From the NCBI GenBank assembly GCA_024509875.1, contig JAMPIV010019083.1, positions 1 to 64,000 on the forward strand: a DNA stretch of 64,000 nucleotides. The letters run 5' to 3'. The DNA is from Oreohelix idahoensis. Its lineage: Eukaryota > Mollusca > Gastropoda > Stylommatophora > Oreohelicidae. The position numbers and the translations under genes are program-made. Within the stretch, counting starts at the first letter, position 1. Each line of letters opens with the position of its first letter. Under the pieces are notes generated by a model. The model worked only from the letters and a program-made list of their open reading frames with translations, was not told the origin of the DNA and ran no database searches. Below are positions 49,267-62,078 of this stretch, piece after piece.

Positions 49267-50515
49267 CTACCTGTTGTTTTCTCTGTGTATTTTCTTTGTG
49301 GGCCTACGTCCGCAACAATGCTTCCCTAGGTCCTGTAACTGGTCTACGCTTCTGAATGAGGTTACCTGGTTACATTCTGAACAGGATTTCATATACCGAC
49401 TTATGTCTTCAATTATTCCTGGCCAGTAATATCGCAATGCTATATTTTGACCAGTGGCCCCTTTTCCTCTGTGGCCACTGCCTGATGTAGCATGCTCTTG
49501 CTCCATAATTTCCTCCCTATAGAATTTTGGCACTACCAGTTGTCCATGCCTTTTAGGTCCTTTTCCAGCTTGTCTGTAGAGTAGGCCATTTTCCATATAG
49601 TAGTCTCCTTTCTCTGGAGGGTTATGGGCCTTTGGCAATTTGCCAAAACAAGGCTTCAATGTGCTATCTGCTGTTTGAGCCTTTTTCATCTTTGTACGAT
49701 GAATGTTTATTGGATCTCCCTCCTCCTTTTTGGTGCTCGACCTGGTATGGTTTGCTGCCATGACAACAGGTTTTTTTTGGGTCACCCAAAAAGACATATT
49801 TACATCCTATTACCAGCGGGTATATAGGATCATCACTTACTGCTGCTCTTATCACTCCTTCCACATAGCGAGTTCTCACGTTGATCCTTGCTATGGGAAG
49901 TGTCATGGTGCCGGTTCCCTGCATTGCCCCTTGTATGTCCACTGTTTCTGTGGTAAGTTGGTCAGGGTGCACTAGGGTTGCACTCACGACTGAGTCGAAT
50001 TCCAAACCTGAATCATATAAGCACTGAATTTTAGTGCCATTACATGTCACTTCCTCACAGACAGGGGGATGATGGAGGTCATTCTGACTACCTGCCAGTT
50101 CCTTCCTTCCCTTGTTCCCTGTTGTGAGACACGCAGCGTAATAAGGAGGGTTGTTCCTTCTGCAGTCTGCAGTATTGTGGTTACTCATTAGACAAGTTTT
50201 ACACCACTTTCCTTCCTTCCGGTAAGGTGTCTTATCCGATCTTAGAGGGTTTTTGTCCTTTTGGTCAAATCTTTGTTTGTTCCTTGTGGTATGGTCTTTT
50301 TGTTCATATTTGGTATAGTTTTGTGATGATGTGAAGTTTTCACCCTGCTTCTTCTTATTTCCTAATAATTCTGCCTGAGCTGCTTGATATCTCTCAGCAA
50401 CAGTTACAATATCTCCAATCTCTCTGCTCCTTGTTCCATGATAAACTTCCTCATTTCTTGAGGCATGGACTCTTTCACTTGCTCCATCATTATCATTTCT
50501 TTCAGATCCTGACAC
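49267..50515 (-). pseudogene. LTR-3 Gag C-terminus, protease and H2C2 module
   Basis: Two overlapping frames. The frame 50515-49664 has the end of Gag (AERYQAAQAEL), the knuckle CKTCLMSNHNTADC, and protease LYDSGLEFDSVVS. After a slip at a run of eight T bases (about 49.77 kb, plus strand), the frame 49797-49267 has MKKAQTADSTLKPCFGKL, GLLYRQAG, and the H2C2 module YYWPGIIEDI...CSECNQ. Homology to LTR-2 runs through the slip, so one polyprotein was interrupted by a homopolymer indel (mutation or sequencing error). Confidence 0.83.
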
Positions 50516-50519
50516 TTTC

Positions 50520-51344
50520 CTAAACTACTCCATTTTTCCAAATAGGTTTCCATCTAGCAGAGAATTGGTGATAGTTTTCTCCTGGAAGAAGTTTAGCTGT
50601 TCGGAATTTCTTTCTATATGATTCTGAGTTCTTTTCATATCTCACAAGCAGTGCCTGCTTCAGGATTTCATAATCTTCCTGGTCATCTCTTGAGAGCTTC
50701 AAATACACATCGTAGGCCACACCTCTCAATCCCTGAGATAGTTTAAGACTCCATTTTTCTTTCACTAAGCCATAGGTAGTGGCTAGTCTTTCGTATCTAT
50801 CCAGGTACGACTCAATGGCGTCTTCTTTCTCAACAAATGGGTCCAGATGAAAATTCATGGCCCCACTTGAGGTGCTCTGGCTGGAGCTACTCTCAGAGTG
50901 AGGTGAGCTACCACCATTATTGCCAGTATTTGCCTGAATTTCAAGCTCTTTTAATCTCAACTGATGGTCTCTCTCTGCTTGTAATTTCCTTTCCTCAGCT
51001 TCTAACCTTTTAGTTTCTCTTTCAGCTTCCAGTCTTTTGTCTTCTCTCTCAGCTTCCAGTCTTTTGTCTTCTCTCTCAGCTTCCAGTCTTTTGACTTCTC
51101 TTTCAGCTTCCAGTCTTTTGACTTCTCTTTCAGCTTGCAACCTCCTTTCTTCAGCCTCAAATTTCTTTGCTTCTCTATCAGCCTCTAATTTCTTTGCTTC
51201 AGTCTCTAATTGCAACTTTCTTTCTTCCCTATCCATGTGTTTGTCCACTTCTGTTGTGACATACTGAGTGAGAGCATCACCTGTCAAATTTAATTCCTTA
51301 CCCATCTGCATGATCGCAGTTCTGAACTTCACTAGATCAGCCAT
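50520..51344 (-). pseudogene. gag: LTR-3 Gag N-terminus, frameshifted
   Basis: ATG at 51344, MADLVKFRTAIMQMGKELN, then a repetitive coiled coil of ReXKRLEAERE type, then the SCAN-like domain (NFHLDPFVEKEDAIESYLD). A missing base at SAR|WKPIW, where LTR-2 has SARLETYL, ends the frame at 50520. A second 1-base loss near 50.42 kb lies further on. Everything otherwise aligns with LTR-2. Confidence 0.85.
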
Positions 51345-51631
51345 GGCGTTACTTAGATAGGGTATGTATATTTACTATAACCAATTTATTGTAATTAAAC
51401 TTAATTAATTTAAATGAACAAAAAATTTCCGTGCAACTTTGTGAGCATCAACTATTTACTGAGTACTAAATGGTACTCCTCCTAAGAAAACAATAAAAAA
51501 AATCCTATTATAGAATTTTTTTATTTTTTATTTTTTTTTTCAAAAATTTGTTTCTTATGTTATCTATGGGTGGCACAAGATAGAATGTAGATAGATGAAT
51601 AGACTAAGTATGGCTCAAGATATAGAGAAAT
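51345..51631 (-). other. LTR-3 untranslated leader
   Basis: AT-rich, about 290 bases between PBS and gag ATG, with long A/T runs at about 51495-51540. The equivalent LTR-2 leader is interrupted by the hAT element. No coding sequence. Confidence 0.6.
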
Positions 51632-51651
51632 ATCCCAGGAACGAGCCCCCA
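51632..51651 (-). promoter_or_regulatory. Primer-binding site of LTR-3
   Basis: On the minus strand TGGGGGCTCGTTCCTGGGAT follows the 5' LTR after one base. The first 11 bases are shared by all three elements and fit tRNA-Pro. Confidence 0.75.
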
Positions 51652-51652
51652 G

Positions 51653-53664
51653 TGTGGCGAGAGGTTTTGTTTGGCTCTTGGATCAGTATAGTACTGACAA
51701 TTACAGAAATAGAATTTCTGCAGAAAATGGTGAAGTCCCAGTGTCTGAGAGGACTACTGGTATCACAAATTAGTTACGGCTGTGAATGTTCTGATCTCGA
51801 AACAATAGTAGAGAGGAGACCGACATAAAGCGCCACCTCCGCTGTGTAACTAACTGTGATATTAATAAACAAGGAAACATATTTTACTTAACTAAGATAA
51901 AATTGACAAGTCGTTCAAATACAATTTCCTTCTTATTTATTTAGTATATACACTATCTACTCTTGTGCTGAAGGGTGAATGTTGAAAAATGGAATGTAAT
52001 GGAATTGTAAGTTTACATGTGATTTACAAATATTTATATATATATATATAAATATTTTACAACAAGTTTTCCAATTATAGGAACAAAAAAATTATATCAG
52101 CTGTGCTGTTAATTAAGGATATAACACTTATCAGCTATGCTGTTAATTTTTGTCTCTTGCTATGCTAATTTCACTTTCTCATCACTGACAGTTTCTATGC
52201 TCACAATGCTGACAGAAATGGTACTAATGTGTACTCATCTCTTAAAACGTTCTGTTCTCCCTAGTTTGGTTCACACAACTCCTGCTGAGGCTCGTTACTT
52301 TAGCCCACCCAAGACTGAGGGGGACTAAAGATGTAGCTTCTGTACAATCTCTATGCTCCTGCGAAGTTCCAGGCAGCGGGATTGACTCGAACATACGACC
52401 TCAGGTTTTTAGGACACAAATGAAACCTGTAACAAGGAAAAATAGGGGCTAATTTCTGTCCTCAAGCCCACCTATTTCTATTGTATATGATATGAGCGTG
52501 TCTCAGTGTCTGCATGTGGGATGAATGACAACATGGCTCAGTATGATTTAGCAATAGCGAGACAAGACAGGTGTCTACTTGCAAAACATTCTTTCTGATA
52601 AACTAATGCATGGATACATTCAATAATATAGATTCAATACATGAATACATTTAATACATTAATACATCCCATAATATAAATCAATACATGAATAAATCCA
52701 ATAATATGTACACCTAGGTGTGATACAACAATGTCCTTCCCCTATAATCCCAGGCCCCCTCTGACGAGTGCTATACAAGCTGGTAACATATATCCTAACA
52801 ATAACGTTATGTTCTTATGATAGGAATATATGCGACGAGGACTGTTTGGTTATATATATCAGGTGGGAGTTATAGGAGACAATAGATTGGAGTTAGATGA
52901 GACAATAGATTGAGTCCTAACAAGGACTGTTTTGGTTATATTGCAGTTGGTCTTATCGGAGATAATAGACTGAAGTTATAGGAGACAATAGATTGAGTCC
53001 TAACAAGGACTGTTTTGGTTATATTGCAGTTTGGAGTTATCAGAGACAATAGACTGAAGTTATAGACTGACAATAGATTGAAGTATGAGTCCTATTAGTC
53101 TTCGTCTATTCAATCATAATAGGAAATACAATCATTATACTAAATTTCCCCAAGATACAATCAGTGAACCAAAATATATTAAATATATACAGGTTTGCTG
53201 TAAGCCTCTTTTCCTAAAGGTTATCGTAAATTTATATTTACCCTCCAAGATTTAAAAAAAAGGCCAGTTTGACTCGACTAGTGAAGTAGGTTGCAGGTCG
53301 ATGCCCTCAGGTAAGCAACAAATCAAGGTGACAGCTTCTTCCTCTTCAGTCAGTATCTCTGGCGTCAAGTTTGGGGTTGCGTGGTTAGCATAAAATCCGC
53401 CTGATTATATAGGCAAGTAAATACTTAAGGAAAGCTTTCGGTTGGTTCCTGGCGGAGCAAGTTGATTGGTTTCCTCCGGTTTCGTCTTTTGCTCATACCG
53501 CCTAATTTTATTCAGTTTTTCGCCGCCATCTTGCGTGAACTGCGTGAACAGTATAATTTATTCTGTCTCAGAGACTGGTGAACGGTGATCGTTGATTGGT
53601 TGAAGCAAATCTGTATTTCGACATAGTGATTAACCAAGTAGTGGCTTACACTCGTTTCACGACA
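51653..53664 (-). repeat. LTR-3 5' LTR (2012 bp)
   Basis: On the minus strand it starts TGTCGTGAAACGAGTG and ends CCTCTCGCCACA. It is nearly identical to the 3' LTR but about 55 bases shorter within the tandem repeat at 52810-53065. Confidence 0.92.
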
Positions 53665-54634
53665 AAGGTATTGACTGTATATAAGGCTGTGTTTCTCAAC
53701 TGACCGAGAAAGGATTCGAACGCCTCTGGCTGCCTCCATTGCCCCCGCAGTACCAGCATGATTGACTTTGCAGTTTTGGGCTGCCTTCCACTTAAGATAC
53801 TTCTCTGGCTCTCCATCTTTCCTTTTGTCCCATCGTTTGCATCCATCACAAATGTTCGACAGTGTCTCCACATCTAGACACATCCCGCTGTCTATCGAAA
53901 TGGAAGTTACTACACCATGATGACTGGCATGACCCCGTCGTTGCCAAGTTCCGTCCATTGAGACACCACACATGACTGTTCCAGTCTCATTGTTAGTTGC
54001 TTGTTTTTGCATTTTAATTTCTTTAGCAGCCTCAGACATACTTTCTTCAGCCACTGCTTGGCTAGCAGCATGCACATGCATAAAAATGTCTCTATAACTA
54101 TGTCTTGTCATTGGTGGTGGGGCACTAGTGTGCAAGCTAAACTTTTCAAGCGCTGCATGGCCTCGGCCAAGTGATCGTACAAGCATTACCATCCTTACAT
54201 TGATTTCCTTGTTCTCTTTTGTGTTTATTCCTGTCTCCTCTAGATTTTCTGTATCTCCTGATGTTGTGAAAGATGTTTATCACAAGCAGTTGCTACATTT
54301 GACAACGATTGTGTGACAGAAACCTTGCTTTGAATCTTCATTGAGCTTACACGACACCATAAACCCACAACATTCTACAAATCTCATGTTTGCCGTTATG
54401 AAGTTATTCAAGTGCTCCATACTCATAAGAATAAAAGCATTATTTGTTTGTCCATCTTTTGTGTGGGTTGAGAGGGTGCTTTTCCTCAATTTCTTCACAG
54501 AAGAAGGTTTAACTTCGTTATCAATAACAGCTGCTTCATTATTTTCTGTTGTGCTAATAACGCCACCAGGGCGCTGATTGCCAAAAAAACTTTCGTTTTC
54601 TTAGCTTCCTACTTCTTTTTTTTTTGTCACCCAT

Positions 54635-55240
54635 ATTGTTCTTGTTTAATTGATTTGTAAAGCTTACCACAAAAACGTAACTTTTTCACTCAAACAGGTG
54701 TAATATGAATGGTTGAACTCAGACAACTTTGAAATTTTCAGCCCACATGTGGCACATTGGATCATAAACAACTGACTTTAAGGAGAGTAATGTCCCTTCT
54801 CATAAATGGTTCTCTGGTGTTTTCTGGTACAGAAGAGTTATGGAATCATTATCATTTCACCTTTTTAGTGTGCGCATCATAATGTTTTCAAAAAGTGGTT
54901 AGTAACCAGAGGTAAACAATGCGTTGTCAAGGAAAATTAAGATCATCCCCTGGTCACTTATCCTTTGAAAAGTAAAAAAAACTATGCATCACTGGACAAT
55001 ATAAACCTATGTATTGTGGAGAGAAATGTTTTGGCTTCATAAAAACATTAAAAAACAAAAATGAAGTTTTTCATGAGATTTAATTAAATTCTGCCACACA
55101 GCTACCTTAGTTGTGAACGCAGAGGTTAGACATAGATCACACTAAGAAAGAAACAAACATGGGATTTAAAATGGCAAGCATCTTTCAAATGTTGGTAAAT
55201 CTCATTGGGATAGATAATTGTGTCGTTAAATAAGTTATTT
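54635..55240. other. Sequence between Mutator-like gene 2 and the LINE
   Basis: About 600 bases, AT-rich. It would contain the 5' flank of gene 2 and the 5' end of the LINE fragment. Nothing else recognised. Confidence 0.5.
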
Positions 55241-58200
55241 ATTTTTAATTTTAAAGTACATCGCAGAATGAATAGGAAAAGTGCGAGCCAACTCATCCCT
55301 AATATCAAAAGCTCCAAAGGACTAAGCCTGAAGACGGACGAAGAGAAGGGAAGAGCCTTATTCAATCGATATGTGGAGCAAACGGATAAAGGTGACAAAA
55401 GTGCAGTCCTTAAAATAAAGGACAGTATTCTGGAAAATGCCCTAAGAGGCCAGATATACTTCGATCTCATTTCTGAAGAGGATGTGGTGTACAATACCAT
55501 CACATTAAACAGCTCGACGACACAGCCATTATAAATATGGTGAGCGATTTCAATACCAGCATACAGAATACTGAGGGACCGGAAGACGACTACACAGTTA
55601 CCTTCGACCACTTTCTAAACCTGGCAAAGACCTCACACTGCTCAGCAGCTATCGAATTATCACACTACATAATGTCTATGGTAAATTACTTCAAAAGATA
55701 GCTGCAAGACAAGTAATGAGCCACCTCGAAAATGCACACATTCTTCATGATACCCTGGGTAGCTAAGGCCTATGAAAACAACATGGGGTAACGCTGGAAC
55801 GTTTGCGTACGAGGGATTCCAGGGTAAAAGAGAAACGGTGGCTGTCGCAATTGACCTAGAGGATGCTTACAACAGTGTGGACTTTACAACCTTAATAGAC
55901 TGTATAATGGCATGTGGTGTAAACCCTTGGATAACAAGGTGGATAGCAGCTGCCTTAATGGAGAGATCAACTGCATTTCGCTTGGGAACATGGACATCGG
56001 AACCAACGCTCATTTGCCCGGGACTACCACAGAGTTCTCCACTTTCACCAGCGATGTTTAACATCTACACAACAAAAGTAGTACCTGTCAATCAACAGGA
56101 CTGGGACGAACATTAACTTTCGCAGATGACATACTCGTGTACAGAACTGGCTCAGACAGACAGGAAATGGTCTAAGGTATACAAGAGACACTACAGGCGG
56201 TTTCTAAATGGTGTGAGGAAAGCGGATAAAAGGTCAATCCCAACAAGGCCTGTTTGATGTGGTGCTATTTGAACAACTCCATAGTGAAAGCAGACCTTCC
56301 AGACATCACTTTCAATGGGCAGAACATTGAAAGGCAAGACAAGCTGAAGTATCTGGGAGTAACGTTTGATCGTGGGCTATCGTTCAAGTACCATGTCCAA
56401 CTGATCATACAGAAGTGCAAGCGAGGACTGGCGGCCTTAAAAACAATGGCTGCTGCGCCCTTGGAACAGAGACTACTGTTTCTCCTGTATCATCAGCTCG
56501 CGATTTCAGTAATCCAGTATGGGCTAGGAATACTCACGCTGTCTGTGTCACAGTGTGAACGACTGGAACGCATTCACAATGAAGTGATACTATTAGTTTT
56601 GGGCTGTACGCGTGATACCCCCATTGTGACAATTAAATACATGCTCGGATTGCTGTCAATTAGATCCAGATATGCGATTGCCCAGACAAAAGCCTATATG
56701 CGGGTAACCACCGACAAAAGACACCCCCTCCATGAGAACGTTGCTGACATCACAGGAGCAAGAATAAAGAGGGGGATGTCATGGATGGCACAGGCAGAAA
56801 CTACGATTGGTCAGGTGACCAGGGTTGAGAATATATCCAAAGGGGAAGAGTGGAGTAAGTCAGGGGAGAACTGGATAAATTACCAGCTGGTCATCATTAG
56901 CCTTGGCAGAGAGTGCAGATCTTGGGGCAATGGAAAAGCAGAGCTGGAGATTAATCAGCTGATAAATGAACTGGTGTGGATCTACTGTCCTGGTGTGACA
57001 GAATAGGGCGACCCCTCACGATCTCTGTTTCACTCCGGCAGTATCGGTAAATTTGTGGTACTGACTTTTATTGCATGCTTTCAATTGTCGCACTTTCTTT
57101 CTTTCGTTCTCTGCTATGTGTATCAGATATTATGTATTTTCTTTCTTACACCCCTCTCAGGGATACGTTATTACGTATGTTTGTTTCCTGCCCATTCGCA
57201 AAGCTTTGCAAGGAGCGGCAGAAATAATATTAACGACAGGCAGGATGGTAAAATTTCTTTATACCAAATCTTGGCAACGAACAATTAGCCCCACGAAAAT
57301 AGCCGGTGTATTTGCTAAGCGCTGATAAAGGACAGCGTACGGGGAGACAACTGATGGACAGACACAGATAAGAGATTACTTTCTGATAAAGTAATGAATT
57401 GTTACTTTTGGAACACATTGTCGTGTGAGGTTACCGATGCGTTTGTAAGTTGGTTTACCGCCCATTTTCAGAAAGGTAATGTTTGAAATTTTGCACTAGA
57501 AGAGTCATGCAAAGTATTCAAATCAGATTGGCTGACCAGTTGTGCGCCTTAACAACGAATGCGTGGGAAGCAGTGAATATAATCTGACGCTTCAGTCAGT
57601 GTTATTCCACTGTGAAGATCGCTTGCCAAGATAGCAGACCTTGCTAGAGTGAAGCCTAGAATTCAGAACTCCTTCTTAACATACCGGACACCTTTTATTT
57701 GAGAATTTTGGACGGACTTTCATAGCCCAGGAAATCTCTTTCATATTAAATAAGGAAACCGAGACTGAGAAAACTGAACCACACACGAAGTCAGAGAGGG
57801 AACTTATTAAATTAACGACACCCGAGACGCGTATAAGAGGCCGATTCAAGTCTTTTATTCATCTGAGCAAAAAGTCTGTGAGCCAGGATTAGCGTAAGTT
57901 GTCATTTACATTATATTTTATTACTAACATGTGAACTAACATATATATGTATATTATCATGTGAATTTTACTATGTGAAAATCGCTAGTGGATGTCCCAG
58001 TCATTTGAGGTTGGCAACCTCAGTGTATAGTATGATGATTTCATGAACCACCACTGCCTAGGGCTGGTGATTGCTTTCTTTAGTGCTAGTTTCTTAAAGA
58101 GAACTAAAAGCAAAAGGTAATCCCAAGCTCCATACGGAGCAAGGAGGGAAAGATGAAAGAAATGATGTACATTCTAAGTATAAATACTTACAGTTTCAAA

Positions 58201-58441
58201 GCAGTGTAAATGTCCATATAAACATATTCATGTCTTCAAATTAATGTACGTTTTCAAGCTTTAAACCAGTGTAAATGTCTATGTGAAAATATTCATTTTA
58301 AAGTTAATGAAAGTTTCAAACTTTTCAAATTAGTGTAAACATAAATGAAAACATATTCAATTTATATTGTGAACACTTTTCAATTAGTAGAGATGTAAAT
58401 GTAAACAGACTCTATGTGTATTATTAACCTTTTCATTTAAA

Positions 58442-58698
58442 TGTCTTCTCTTTGTTACTTTCACAATTGCCTCCACGGCTGGCGTTGTGGATTTAAAAGT
58501 TGCTACCATAAGTGAAATGGGTTCATTTTCGATACAAGACAACAGGAAGCTGAGACGCTTGGGAGTCATGACCAAAGTGGGCCCGCCCCCTTAGAGTGTA
58601 AAGGAGTAATTGGGCCGAAACACTTGTCGGATGGGGGGACTTCTTCTGATGATCAGATTGCTTCCTGTTGTATCGCTCTGTAAAGAGTTTCCTATCAT
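58442..58698 (+). repeat. Direct repeat, left copy, before REL-type LINE
   Basis: 257 bases starting TGTCTTCTCTTTGTTACTTT and ending GTTTCCTATCAT. The right copy, at 62347-62594, is about 95% similar, with an extra ~9 bases here (AGTAATTGGG region). It cannot be a TSD because it is too long and is absent from the other LTR family-A copy. Confidence 0.85.
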
Positions 58699-58899
58699 AG
58701 TTGCATGGTCAAACCAGTGACGATCGGGAAAAGACCGATTGACTTCTGGAAAGACAGATGACACTGGGAAAGACTAGAAACCGGCTGACCGGGTTAGCAC
58801 CCCGTAAGCTGTATTCAATTGCTACAGGACCCAAAAACGATAGATGCCCCCAGGATTCACAGAAAGGGGGGGGAGGATGATGAATCCACAGGCGCCTCA

Positions 58900-61800
58900 A
58901 TGGAATCGACCAGACCCGTTACATGGACTTCGAGCTCTGAACAACAGCCGGAATTTCCATGTGTCTGTGGTAGGGAATTCTCTACTCAGAGAGGAATGAA
59001 AATCCACAGAACGAAAAAGGGGTATGGGAGGTCATCAGGGGGAGATCAACAGCGCTCTGTCTCGACGGATAAGACGTTAGAAGAACGCAGCCAGGAGTCA
59101 ATCCACAGTGCTGAGTACATTCAAGTTGATCTGCCAGATGATGATCTCACACACTTCTTGGACGGGAAGAGAGATGCAATAAAGTTTCCACCTGCCAGTG
59201 CAAAAGGGCTTTGGGAACAGCTGGACGAAGCCTTGGCAAAAGAGTTGGATAACAACCTGAAGCAGCTAACTTTGGAGAAGAAGCTGGAAATCTTCGGCGA
59301 CATAGTATATCTGCACTGTCGCAAAGAGTTCGGTGTGAGGGAGGCAAGGGAAAGTAACCCACCACGGAAAAGTAGAAGACAAATTAAAATAGATGAAATC
59401 AGGAAACAGAAGAAGCATGCCCGAAAACTGTTCAAGAACGCAGTTGCCACAGAGAAGGAAGGGTTACGGCAAGTTTGGGAGCACCTGAAAGGCCAACATA
59501 ATGCCCTTTGTAGAGCGGAAAGGTTGTGCAGGAAGAGAAGGAAGACTCGAAGGGATAGGGAAAGATTCTTTAGGGAGCCCTTCAAGTTTGGCAAAGAACT
59601 GTTTGAGCAGCCACGGTCGGGTACGCTAAACATCAGGAAAGAAGACCTGGAAGAACACCTTAGAAGGACATATTCAGATGGTCGCAAAGATGAGCCGCTC
59701 AGCAGCATGGTAGGCCTTAAATGGCCGGGGAAGCCAGGAGCTGAATTTAACATTAAGCCCCCAACAGTGCAAGAGGTAGAAAGCATTGTCCAGAAAGCTC
59801 GGTGCAAGTCAGCTCCAGGTCCTAATGGTGTTCCATATGTGGTGTATAAAAGATGCCCTGAGGTTCTCAAACGACTGCTCCGTTTACTGAAGAATGCGTG
59901 GAAAACCCAACTCGTAAGCAAGGAATGGAGAAAGGCAAACGGAGTCTACATCCCGAAGGAACAAAATTCCACAGACATCAGTCATTTCAGGCCAATCTCA
60001 CTACTCAATGTGGAAGGGAAGATATTCTTCTCAGTAATGGCTAAAAGACTCACTACATACCTCCTGGCAAATGGGTACATTGACACTACCATTCAGAAAG
60101 GAGGTATCCCAGGTACACCAGGATGTCTAGAGCATGCCGCAATGATCTGGGAAGCAATCCAAAAGGCAAAGTCTGACAGAACAAACCTCCATGTAATCTG
60201 GTTGGATCTAGCGAATGCTTATGGATCCGTTCCACACCAGATGTTGTGGCATGCCCTAGAAATGTATCATGTTCCACAAGAGATTGCAGCAATGCTGAAG
60301 CTGTATTTCGCAGGGTTTTCTGTCAGATTTTCAACCAGAGAGTACACAACGAAGTGGATTGGCCTTGAAGTTGGAATTGCGATGGGATGTACCATCTCTC
60401 CGATACTATTCGTCATGGCTATGCAGGTAATCCTCAATGCGGCTGAAGGAATGGCTATAGGCCCAAAGCTCGGTGGAATGTGTCACATGCCACCGCTCAA
60501 AGCATTCATGGATGACACAACAATTCTGACATCAGATGAACATCAGGCCCGGAGGATGTTAGCACGCCTGGATGAACTAGTCAGCTGGTGCAGAATGAGC
60601 TTCAAACCCAAGAAGTCGAGAAGCCTATCAGTCAGGAAAGGGAAGATAGCAGAGGTCATATTCACGGTTTCTAGCCAAAGAATCCCTACTGTCATTGAGG
60701 AACCAAAAGTCTTGGCAGGGTGTACGATGCCTATTTAAAAGACTCGAAGGCAGTGCAACAGACAATAGAAATGGCAGACAGAGGACTACAGATCATAGAC
60801 CAAAGCAGACTCCTGGGAAAGTTCAAACTGTGGAGCCTCCAGTTCATGTTGATACCGAAGTTGCTGTGGCCACTGCTTATATATGAAATAAGCACAAGTA
60901 CAGTGGAAGCTATAGAGCAGAAGGTCAACAAGTTCATGAGAAAATGGCTAGGGGTACCACCAGGTCTGTCAGATGTAGCACTGTACTGCAAAAAAACTAA
61001 ACTTCTGCTTCCCTTCAAGTCAGTTGTTGAAGAATACAAAGTTGGAAAAGCAAGGCTTGCAATGATGCTACGCGAGTCAGCTGTTGATGCTGCTGAAGAG
61101 TCACTCAAACTGAGAGAGGTAATCGGATACACACACACGAATAGACGGGGATTTGGGCATGGTGACATCCGCTGGTGGTCCAAGGCATCAAGCAGGGAGC
61201 GCAGAGACATGGTAGTTCAGGAGATACGAGGAGCTGAGAATGATAAGAGGTTGCAAAAAGCAGTGCAGCAGGTCCAACAAGGCCAATGGACCACATGGGA
61301 AGGAGCCCTGCAGAGGTCCTTGACATGGAATGATATATGGCATATGGCACCTCTTAGGCTCAGCTTCGTGGTTAGATCAATGTATGACCTGCTGCCGTCG
61401 GCCACCAACCTTGTGAAATGGGGAAAGTCGGATGATGAGCAGTGCCCCCTGTGCCAGGGGAGGCAGACACTTGAACACGTGCTCTCAGCGTGTAAGGTGG
61501 CATTAGGGCAAGGGCGATACACTTGGCGCCATAACAAAGTGCTAAATGAGCTTGCTGCGACAATAGATCAGGCAAGAATGAAAGCGAATAGCAAAGTCCT
61601 GCCAGACACCGCAAACACATACTTTCTGAGGGCAGGAAAGTCAGCACACCCCAAACCGAGTAAACCTGGTAGCAGTTTACCATCTCTTCTTGACTGTGCA
61701 AACGACTGGGAGATGGCGGTAGACCTACCTGGACGAGGGGCATATCCAGAGTGTATCAGAAAATCGCGGAGACGGCCGGATATAGTGCTTCATTCTGCAG

Positions 61801-62078
61801 CAACGCTTCGGGTCATACTGATTGAACTGACCGTGCCATTTGAATCCAGATTAGACGAGCAACATTCATTCAAAGCGGCCAAGTATAGCGATCTGGCCGC
61901 GGATCTGAGACACGATGGATTCAGTGCAAGGGTCACGGCGGTTGAAGTGGGCGCAAGAGGGCTTGTGGCTGCATCAGTGTATGATTTATTGAAACTGTTG
62001 GGGCTGAAGGGACAGTCTAGAACAAGGGCACTGAAGAGGCTTAGTGAAACTGCCGAAAAGGCATCAGGCTGGCTGTGA
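58900..62078 (+). pseudogene. REL-type LINE polyprotein, one frameshift
   Basis: Start taken at the first ATG (58900, MESTRPVTW); the frame is open a little upstream without an ATG. In order: C2H2-type finger CVCGREFSTQRGMKIH; basic region RKSRRQIKIDEIRKQKKHA; RT from SAPGPNGVPYVVYK, FRPISLLNVEGK, WLDLANAYGSVPH, GIAMGCTISP to catalytic AFMDDTTIL; thumb; then GVPPGLSDVALY; the CCHC knuckle CPLCQGRQTLEHVLSAC; and the PD-(D/E)XK nuclease motif RRPDIVL...LIELTVPFE with KYSDLAADLRHDG. The nuclease would cut the target for primed reverse transcription. The only lesion I see is a frame change at about 60705 (EEPKVLAG|SLGRVYDAYL). It could be a real mutation or a base-calling error; otherwise 1,060 codons are intact. 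Confidence 0.87.

Larger units (their letters stand above)
38241..53664 (-). mobile_element. LTR-3: Gmr1-like LTR retrotransposon carrying RT
   Basis: The element is bounded by TGT...ACA LTRs and a perfect TSD aaggt (38236-38240 and 53665-53669) in Mutator-like gene 2. Read on the minus strand: 5' LTR 53664-51653; PBS 51651-51632; gag from 51344; protease; H2C2; RT-RNase H to 47635; a polypurine tract (GGAAAGGAGGGGGCTA); 3' LTR 47575-38241, which is split by LTR-2. The LTRs are nearly identical apart from a ~55-bp tandem-repeat difference, so the insertion is recent. Several single-base frameshifts break the polyprotein. No integrase DDE core was found. Confidence 0.9.
37761..54634 (-). pseudogene. 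Mutator-like transposase gene 2, split by LTR-3
   Basis: The coding parts are 54634-53670 and 38240-37761, both minus, separated by LTR-3 with TSD aaggt. It opens MGDKKKRSRKLRKRKFF, then continues with CCGF and CSNC cysteine pairs, a serine/threonine-rich spacer, VSMDGTWQRRGHASHHG, CDGCKRWD, and SLIYSQYL. After LTR-3 come YKHKNGLP, TQNNNESLNKLIWDRC, AVSYFNDG and KKSSDKVKARRKTLRGI. Lesions are a homopolymer frameshift at the 7-T run (about 54587), TGA-TAA in frame at 54282-54277, loss of the middle part that gene 1 retains (the ECINHVGKR...LCP region), and the LTR-3 insertion. It appears to be a single exon here. It is related to but clearly distinct from gene 1. Confidence 0.82.
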
